A DNA stretch of 11,644 bases from Candidatus Aminicenantota bacterium (GTDB lineage Bacteria > Acidobacteriota > Aminicenantia > Aminicenantales > Aminicenantaceae), in the NCBI GenBank assembly GCA_030627155.1, contig DAOUSP010000024.1:1-11644 (forward strand), in the 5' to 3' direction. The number at the start of each line of letters is the position of its first letter. The first letter of the stretch is position 1. Made by a program: the position numbers and the translations under genes. The notes below the pieces were generated by a model. It worked only from the letters and a program-made list of their open reading frames with translations. It was not told where the DNA came from and searched no databases. Shown one piece after another: positions 7,539-11,644 of this stretch.

Positions 7539-8007
7539 AACAGGCTTGGGATTTGATATTCATAAGTTAGTCGAAGGGCGGAAACTTTTTTTAGGTGGCG
7601 TGGAGATTCCCTTTTCAAAAGGCCTTCTTGGACATTCGGATGGAGATTGTCTGGTGCATGCCATTGCAGATGGCCTTCTTGGAGCCATTGGAAAGAAAGA
7701 TATAGGCCAGTTGTTTCCTGATACAGACCCAAAATACAAAGATATTCGAAGCACAAACATATTGAAAGAAATTGTGTCCATGCTCGAGAAACAAAGTTTA
7801 GAAATAGGGAATATCGACTCTGTTATTATTGCCGAGGAACCAAAACTGGCTTCTTATATACCTCATATGAAAAGAGTACTGTGTCTGATACTTCATATAA
7901 AGGAAGAGGAACTTGGAATAAAGGCAAAGACAAATGAAGGCATAGGAGAGATTGGACAGGGAGAAGCCATTGCTTCATGGGCCTCAGTTCTTCTGAAACA
8001 GAAGTAA
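7528..8007 (+). CDS. ispF: 2-C-methyl-D-erythritol 2,4-cyclodiphosphate synthase
   Basis: MEP-pathway enzyme that cyclises CDP-methylerythritol 2-phosphate to the 2,4-cyclodiphosphate with loss of CMP; the family works as a trimer with zinc. From TTG 7528 the protein is 159 aa, the usual length. GLGFDIHKL at 6-14 gives zinc ligands Asp10 and His12; His44 in DGDCLVHAIADG is the third. GHSDGD at 35-40 contains the His that aids transition-state stabilisation. LFPDTDPKYKD is at 62-72. Near the end, KTNEGIGEIGQGEAIAS at 134-150 replaces the common TTTEKLGFTGRGEGIA. The central Thr and the Glu of TTTE are kept (Thr135, Glu137) while two flanking Thr are changed, a mild variation. The TTG start overlaps ispD by 11 bases and has a good internal ribosome site. 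Confidence 0.95.
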   Translation: MKIKTGLGFDIHKLVEGRKLFLGGVEIPFSKGLLGHSDGDCLVHAIADGLLGAIGKKDIGQLFPDTDPKYKDIRSTNILKEIVSMLEKQSLEIGNIDSVIIAEEPKLASYIPHMKRVLCLILHIKEEELGIKAKTNEGIGEIGQGEAIASWASVLLKQK

Positions 8008-8123
8008 AACTTTCTGCATTAGCCACAATATCTGTTTTATAAACAAGGAATAAGAGGGAAGGTTATATTAAAAGATTTTCTTGGGGGATTTTTTTTGAGA
8101 GACTGATAATAAAGGAGAAGATA

Positions 8124-8203
8124 GGATTGGTTGCGTCATAAGGCGTAATCTGCCTCTGAAATTGGAGAGGTATTCTCTCTTAAAATAAATGAGCAACCAA
8201 TCC
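8124..8203. repeat. 80-nt inverted repeat with three-way-junction-like fold
   Basis: GGATTGGTTGC at 8124-8134 is the exact reverse complement of GCAACCAATCC at 8193-8203. With one bulged G (8135) the stem continues through TCAT 8136-8139 and ATGA 8189-8192, giving 15 base pairs. Inside are two more hairpins: AGGC/GCCT (8141-8144 with 8152-8155) and GAGAG/CTCTC (8165-8169 with 8175-8179, extendable by a G-U pair on the plus-strand RNA). This makes a possible three-way junction. No run of T follows on either strand, so it does not look like a simple terminator. It could be a small RNA, a cis-regulatory RNA or a small non-autonomous mobile repeat; no direct target duplication is seen at its edges. 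I do not recognise it as a known RNA family. Confidence 0.5.
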
Positions 8204-8222
8204 CAGGCATTGGTGAATATGG

Positions 8223-8276
8223 TCATCATGCATTTTTTCATAATGATTGTTTTCTTTAATGAAATAAACATGATGA
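8223..8276. repeat. Second imperfect stem-loop beside the 52-codon gene
   Basis: TCATCATG at 8223-8230 pairs with CATGATGA at 8269-8276. Further in, TTTCAT 8236-8241 pairs with ATGAAA 8259-8264, with two A-T pairs between (8233-8234 with 8266-8267), leaving a 17-nt loop. It begins five bases beyond the minus-strand gene's stop codon, so on that strand it would be a 3' UTR structure. No T-run follows, so an intrinsic terminator is not supported. Confidence 0.35.
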
Positions 8277-8281
8277 AGGAT

Positions 8282-8440
8282 TTAATCTACCTCGCTTACA
8301 ACGTTAGCGACCATCTCATAACCGGCAAATTTCCCAACTTTCAACATGTCAAGCAGCCCAGATGAAATAATCATATTAAAGCTCCCAAGGCTCAATAATA
8401 AAGCCACCATAAAAATTGCAACTTTTGTTCTGAATCTCAT
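8282..8440 (-). CDS. Small membrane or exported protein, 52 aa, function unknown
   Basis: Small gene on the minus strand, opposite to everything else in the window. It starts with ATG at 8440-8438 and ends with TAA at 8284-8282. GGAGG at 8451-8447 lies six bases before the ATG, the strongest ribosome-site match in this gap. The protein begins MRFRTKVAIFMVALLLSLG: two or three basic residues, then a hydrophobic stretch to about residue 30, followed by GLLDMLKVGKFAGYEM and an acidic end, VSEVD. This could be a signal peptide or a single membrane helix. There is no cysteine, so no lipobox. I do not recognise the family. Start signal plus coherent composition argue for a real gene; short length and lack of a clear promoter argue for caution. 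It could be a small toxin-like or regulatory membrane peptide, but nothing visible proves it. Confidence 0.5.
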   Translation of the reverse strand: MRFRTKVAIFMVALLLSLGSFNMIISSGLLDMLKVGKFAGYEMVANVVSEVD

Positions 8441-8446
8441 TTTATA

Positions 8447-8451
8447 CCTCC
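8447..8451 (-). promoter_or_regulatory. Ribosome binding site of the minus-strand small gene
   Basis: CCTCC on the plus strand, read as GGAGG on the minus strand, six bases from the ATG at 8440. It is the main evidence that the small gene is translated. Confidence 0.55.
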
Positions 8452-8563
8452 GTATTTCATTGTGTTCACTAATACAGACGTATGCAAAGACAAAAAGGTT
8501 GCATCTTTTTCTTGGATGAGGTTAGATAGCATATTAAACTAACAGACGAAATTGCTGATTTTC

Positions 8564-8592
8564 TTGACTCTTTTTCTTGCCAATATTAATAT
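8564..8592 (+). promoter_or_regulatory. Promoter-like -35/-10 pair immediately before gltX
   Basis: TTGACT at 8564-8569 matches five of six positions of a sigma70-type -35 box (TTGACA). After a 17-base spacer, TAATAT at 8587-8592 matches four of six of the -10 box. Transcription would start near 8599-8601, at the gltX start codon itself, which would make the message leaderless or nearly so. No ribosome site is visible before gltX, consistent with this. The consensus is borrowed from well-studied bacteria and may not hold in this lineage. Confidence 0.4.
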
Positions 8593-8600
8593 GAATGTTG

Positions 8601-10091
8601 ATGGAAAATATCAGAGTTCGCTTTGCCCCCAGCCCAACGGGCTATCTTCATGTAGGCAACGCACGGACTGCACTTTTCAACTGGCTTTTTGTACGCAAAA
8701 AGAAAGGGATTTTTGTTTTAAGAGTTGAAGATACTGATATTGAACGGTCTGCTGCTGAATATGAGCATCAGCTGATTGAGGATCTCCGATGGTTAGGACT
8801 TGATTGGGATGAGGGCCCTGATATTGGAGGGCCTTTTGGGCCTTATAAACAGTCGCTCCGCATGGATATTTACAGTGTATATACGCAGAAATTGTTGGAA
8901 GAAGGAAAAGCATATTATTGTTTTTGCACACCTGAACAATTAAAGAAGGAAAGAGAGGAAGCCCTTTCTTCTGGAAAAATCCCAATTTATAGTGGACGGT
9001 GCCGTTTCCTTTCTCCAGAAGAAGCCATGAGGAGATTAGAAGCCGGAGAGCGCGGAGCCATCAGACTTAAGACTCCTGATTCAGGAACCCTCTCCTTCAA
9101 TGACCTTGTTAGAGGGAATCTGAGTTTTGATTTAAAATTGACAGGAGATCCGATTCTGGTTCGTTCCAATGGTCGTCCGGCTTATAATTATGCGGTTGTG
9201 ATTGATGATTCATTGATGCAGATCACCCATGTTATCAGGGGAGAAGACCATATTTCCAACACTCCCCGCCAGATTCTTACTTGCGAGGCGCTTTCCATTT
9301 CTCCTCCCCAGTTTGCTCATCTTTCTATGGTTATGGGCAAGGACAACACACGGTTGAGCAAACGGCACGGAGCAACGGCAGTGGCTCAGTTTAAAAGGGA
9401 AGGAATTCTTCCAGAGGCGCTGTTTAATTATTTAGCTCTTTTGGGATGGGCTCCTCCTGAAGGAGAGGAGGTCCTCATAAAAGATGATTTAATAAAGCTT
9501 TTCGACCTTGAAAAGGTCAGCCGTTCTTCTGCTATTTTTGATTATGATAAACTACATTGGCTCAATCGTCAGCATATAAAAAGGCTTCCACCTCGAAAAA
9601 AAGCTGAAATTGCATATCCATATTTAAAGAAAACAGAGATACTCCCTGAAGTAATGACTGAAGAACACTGGAAGTGGCTCGAAAGAGCTGTGGAATGTTT
9701 CCTCGAGGGAGTGGACCGTTTTGCAGACCTGCCAGAAAAATTTGCCTTGCTCTTTGATTTCTCTCCTTCTGATATGGACAAAGAAACCAGGGAAATTTTG
9801 CAGTCCGAATCTGCTGCTCTTGTAATCAAGCTTTTCGTAAAAAAAATATCAAAAGTCGAAAAATTTGACTATCCCACATTTGCTGCTATTACTCAAGAAA
9901 TCAAGGAAGAGACCGGTTATAAAGGCAAATCCCTTTACCACCCGCTTAGGGTTGCTTTTACTGCCCGCTCTTCAGGCTTGGAATTAGATAAATTTATTCC
10001 TCTGGTTGAAGATGGAGCCAAGATTTCTTTTCCAAAACCATTAAAGGATTGTGCCCAGCGTGTATCTGAAATGTTAGAATTCCTTCAATAA
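8601..10091 (+). CDS. gltX: Glutamate--tRNA ligase (GluRS)
   Basis: Class I aminoacyl-tRNA synthetase that charges tRNA-Glu with glutamate; 496 aa from ATG 8601. The catalytic domain starts with VRFAPSPTGYLHVGNAR (6-22), where HVGN stands for the HIGH motif. RGEDHISNTPRQ is at 213-224 and the KMSKS-loop equivalent is RLSKRHG at 251-257. The zinc-binding insert keeps Cys107, Cys109 and Cys134 (CFC and GRCR), but the usual fourth ligand His two residues after the last Cys is Phe136, so zinc binding may be altered or lost. The C-terminal anticodon-binding region contains GKSLYHPLRVAFTARSSG at 442-459. Start: in-frame ATG at 8595 would add two residues, but a promoter-like -10 ending at 8592 favours 8601. 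Whether it discriminates tRNA-Glu from tRNA-Gln cannot be told here; no gatCAB gene is in the window. Confidence 0.96.
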   Translation: MENIRVRFAPSPTGYLHVGNARTALFNWLFVRKKKGIFVLRVEDTDIERSAAEYEHQLIEDLRWLGLDWDEGPDIGGPFGPYKQSLRMDIYSVYTQKLLEEGKAYYCFCTPEQLKKEREEALSSGKIPIYSGRCRFLSPEEAMRRLEAGERGAIRLKTPDSGTLSFNDLVRGNLSFDLKLTGDPILVRSNGRPAYNYAVVIDDSLMQITHVIRGEDHISNTPRQILTCEALSISPPQFAHLSMVMGKDNTRLSKRHGATAVAQFKREGILPEALFNYLALLGWAPPEGEEVLIKDDLIKLFDLEKVSRSSAIFDYDKLHWLNRQHIKRLPPRKKAEIAYPYLKKTEILPEVMTEEHWKWLERAVECFLEGVDRFADLPEKFALLFDFSPSDMDKETREILQSESAALVIKLFVKKISKVEKFDYPTFAAITQEIKEETGYKGKSLYHPLRVAFTARSSGLELDKFIPLVEDGAKISFPKPLKDCAQRVSEMLEFLQ

Positions 10092-10110
10092 ATTTGTCCC
10101 GGCAAGAAAA

Positions 10111-10836
10111 ATGGAAACAATAAGCAGGCTTAACCCCATTGTGGAAGCCCTCCGGTCAAACCCGAAACGGGTGCATAAGATATTCATACAAAAAGAAGCA
10201 AGACACAAAAAGATTTCTCAAATAATTTGGCTTGCGCATGAGCACCATATCCCCTTTTTTTTTGTGCCCAGGCAAAAACTGGATAGTATTGACAAAAACC
10301 ATCAGGGTGCTGTGGCCATGCTTTCTCCCAAAGAATTTAGCTCTTTAGAGTCGATTTTAAAGTCATCAGAACAACCGTTTCTTCTGCTTCTTGATGGCGT
10401 GGAAGACCCTCAAAACTTTGGTGCCATTGTTCGAAACGCCGAAGGAGGGGGCGTGGATGGGATTGTCATTCCCGAGAGACATTCTGTGGGTTTGACAAGC
10501 ACAGTGGCTTCAGTATCAGCAGGTGCTCTGGAGCATATTAAAATAGCAAGAGTTAAGAATCTGGCTCAGACTGCAGACATGTTGAAAGAAAGAGGGATTT
10601 GGATTATAGGGGCAGAAAGTGGTGGCTCATCTTACTGGTATGAATTTGATTACACCCAGCCAGTAGCAATTGTTCTCGGTTCTGAGGGGAAGGGATTACG
10701 GCCTCTAATTAAAAAGAAATGCGATAAAATCCTTTCCCTCCCACATTTCGGAAAAGTTTCCTCACTTAACGTGGCTTCTGCTGCTTCGATTTTCATTTAT
10801 GAGGTTATCCGGCAAAGAATGAATGCTGGGCGTTGA
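10111..10836 (+). CDS. rlmB: SpoU-family 23S rRNA (guanosine-2'-O-)methyltransferase RlmB
   Basis: SPOUT-class enzyme that transfers methyl from S-adenosylmethionine to a ribose 2'-OH; RlmB modifies a guanosine in 23S rRNA domain V. The 241-aa length fits RlmB. The N-terminal substrate-binding domain (about 6-75) starts with the typical NPIVEALRSNP and ends near HQGAVAML. The SpoU domain carries motif 1 DGVEDPQNFGAIVRNAE at 95-111, motif 2 IVLGSEGKGLRPL at 187-199 and motif 3 LPHFGKVSSLNVASAASIFIYE at 210-231, which form the knotted cofactor site. The ATG at 10111 is 19 bases after gltX with only a weak upstream site, so it is probably in the gltX transcript. Bacillus also has an rlmB-type gene a few genes after gltX. 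The closest alternatives within the family (TrmH, TsnR-like) fit less well by N-domain wording. Confidence 0.92.
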   Translation: METISRLNPIVEALRSNPKRVHKIFIQKEARHKKISQIIWLAHEHHIPFFFVPRQKLDSIDKNHQGAVAMLSPKEFSSLESILKSSEQPFLLLLDGVEDPQNFGAIVRNAEGGGVDGIVIPERHSVGLTSTVASVSAGALEHIKIARVKNLAQTADMLKERGIWIIGAESGGSSYWYEFDYTQPVAIVLGSEGKGLRPLIKKKCDKILSLPHFGKVSSLNVASAASIFIYEVIRQRMNAGR

Positions 10837-10841
10837 ATAAA

Positions 10842-11510
10842 ATGGCTTTAAAGAAATTATTACTTATACTCATAATCATTATTTTGCTTTCTTTGTTCTT
10901 TTTTATTTATTCTGCTCAATTGCCGAAGATTGAGGAAAAAGGTACTTATTCAATAAATTTTATGGGGGAAAAGGTTGGATACGAGGAATACACGTGGCAG
11001 ACTACGGAGGAGGGCTATGTCCTTTCAATGCGCGGCAAGATGACCAAGCCAGTTGCAATGGAAATCAGCCGCCTTGTAATTCGCCTGGATAAAAGTTTCA
11101 TCCCCCAAGGATTTGAATTCAGAGGTTCAGTAAGTGGGGTTACACAAGAGATCGAAAGCACAATCTTAGATGGGGATGTGACAAACACGATTCTGATTGC
11201 CGGGGAGGAACAGATGAGTTATGTTAAAATTAAGCGTGATGCTGTGCTGTTGCCAAACCCACTTTTTTCACCGTATATGGTTTTGACAAAAAAATACCGC
11301 TGTATGTTGACCGAAAAAATCGATATTTCTGTCTATATCATTCCACAGTTGGAAATCCCTTGTACTCTCGAGCCCAGTGAAGATGACCCTTGTACGCTTG
11401 TGATGGAGTTTAGTGGAATCGAAGTCAGGCTTAAAATGGACCAGGAAGGAAGGCTTAGAACCATAGTCATTCCTACACAAAAGTTAGAAGTCGTCTTGGA
11501 CAATATGTAG
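10842..11510 (+). CDS. Membrane-anchored, probably periplasmic beta-rich protein of unknown function
   Basis: I do not recognise this gene with confidence. From ATG 10842 it is 222 aa; a TTG at 10833 that overlaps the rlmB stop (TTGA) would add three residues. The N-terminus is a few basic residues (ALKKLLL) followed by a very hydrophobic stretch of about 20 residues rich in Ile, Leu and Phe, a signal anchor or uncleaved signal peptide. The rest is a run of alternating strands with little predicted helix, starting GTYSINFMGEKVGYEEYTW, a wording reminiscent of DUF3108/DUF6134-like periplasmic beta-sheet proteins; that resemblance is only an impression. It contains two cysteines well away from the anchor in the CMLTEK region and the PCTLEPSEDDPCTL region (three in all), which could form a disulfide. 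It directly follows rlmB and is likely co-transcribed with it. Confidence 0.75.
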   Translation: MALKKLLLILIIIILLSLFFFIYSAQLPKIEEKGTYSINFMGEKVGYEEYTWQTTEEGYVLSMRGKMTKPVAMEISRLVIRLDKSFIPQGFEFRGSVSGVTQEIESTILDGDVTNTILIAGEEQMSYVKIKRDAVLLPNPLFSPYMVLTKKYRCMLTEKIDISVYIIPQLEIPCTLEPSEDDPCTLVMEFSGIEVRLKMDQEGRLRTIVIPTQKLEVVLDNM

Positions 11511-11644
11511 GGGTTTATAAATAATCATTATAGAGTTATGGAGGCATCTCTATTTCCGTGACAGTTAATTATGAAGATGTAATCTGTCACAGCGCCGGTT
11601 CCCCTCCATCCTTGCCAAGACCCTCCCACCCTCCACAATGGGCT
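11511..11644. other. Non-coding 3' end of window with two hairpins
   Basis: No gene is visible. ATAGAG 11530-11535 pairs with CTCTAT 11548-11553 and is followed by only two further T, a poor terminator candidate. GTGACAG 11558-11564 pairs with CTGTCAC 11584-11590, extended by TTA 11565-11567 with TAA 11580-11582 across one bulged T. From about 11590 the base composition shifts sharply to C-rich on the plus strand (G-rich on the minus strand), unlike the rest of the window. It may be the edge of an RNA gene or of a new gene beyond the window. Confidence 0.4.
11558..11590. repeat. Hairpin with 10 base pairs downstream of the last gene
   Basis: Perfect 7-base arms GTGACAG/CTGTCAC, plus TTA/TAA across one bulged T, enclosing a 12-nt loop. 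No T-run follows on the plus strand. It could be a 3' UTR structure, a protein-binding palindrome or part of an RNA gene. Confidence 0.4.

Larger units (their letters stand above)
8008..8600. other. Large ispF-gltX intergenic region
   Basis: This is the only long stretch without a plus-strand gene. It holds two inverted-repeat structures (8124-8203 and 8223-8276), a minus-strand 52-codon gene (8282-8440) and a promoter-like pair before gltX. The first part (8008-8123) is AT-rich and contains GGGGGATTTTTTTT at 8084-8097 without a convincing stem, so I see no clear terminator for the upstream operon. In the Bacillus version of this block, ispF and gltX are close neighbours, so this gap may mark an insertion or a regulatory break. 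Confidence 0.6.

Noticed and set aside
8070..8097. Possible terminator after ispF (AAAAGAT ... GATTTTTTTT)
   Set aside because: The only stem that can form is weak A-U/G-U pairing that uses the T-run itself; it lacks a GC-rich stem.
8124..8203. Three-way fold as a hammerhead ribozyme or purine riboswitch
   Set aside because: The hammerhead core (CTGATGA with GAAA) is absent on both strands, and the purine-riboswitch junction and loop sequences are not present.
8068..8271. 67-codon minus-strand open frame covering the three-way element
   Set aside because: No ribosome site before either of its first Met codons. It runs through the inverted repeat, and its protein has no coherent pattern, so it is more likely chance.
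1..11644. CRISPR array, transposase, prophage or defence genes
   Set aside because: No regularly spaced direct repeats and no such proteins in any frame; all confident genes are housekeeping or lipid transport.

Overview
This window reads as a chromosomal housekeeping segment from a diderm (two-membrane) bacterium with a moderately AT-rich genome. Two points support this. It carries an MCE-type lipid-transport cassette (mlaE-mlaF-mlaD), which in the long-MlaD form seen here makes sense mainly with an outer membrane. It also carries bacterial replication, translation and MEP-isoprenoid genes. I cannot fix the phylum from sequence alone. An uncultivated Acidobacteriota/Aminicenantes-like lineage is a guess, not a call.

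Layout. Positions 1-7.99 kb form one tightly packed plus-strand run: the 3' end of rplI, then dnaB, mlaE, mlaF, mlaD, radA, a membrane PIN-TRAM gene (yacL-like), ispD and ispF. Most junctions overlap by a few bases or are separated by only a few, so co-transcription is likely. The one larger internal gap is 98 nt before mlaD. Positions 8008-8600 form the only large gap. It holds two inverted-repeat structures and a previously unlisted 52-codon minus-strand gene with a near-perfect Shine-Dalgarno site. A plus-strand promoter-like pair abuts gltX, so gltX may be translated from a leaderless message. Positions 8.6-11.5 kb carry gltX, rlmB and an unrecognised membrane-anchored, probably periplasmic protein. 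The last 134 bases are non-coding as far as I can see and contain two hairpins and a G-rich minus strand.

How the genes fit together. The block radA - PIN/TRAM - ispD - ispF - gltX - rlmB has the same order as the radA-disA-yacL-ispD-ispF-gltX-cysE-cysS-mrnC-rlmB block known from Bacillus, minus disA, cysE, cysS and mrnC. rplI-dnaB is also an old pairing. The mlaEFD cassette therefore looks like a unit placed between two ancient housekeeping blocks. IspD and IspF act two steps apart in the MEP pathway. MlaE, MlaF and MlaD would form one inner-membrane ABC lipid transporter.

Most interesting points. (1) MlaD is about 435 aa and ends in a beta-strand-rich module with a terminal phenylalanine, as expected of an outer-membrane barrel. 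One polypeptide might therefore span the envelope, with no mlaA, mlaB or mlaC nearby. (2) There is an 80-nt three-way-junction-like inverted repeat in the ispF-gltX gap. (3) The minus-strand small membrane/exported protein lies next to it.
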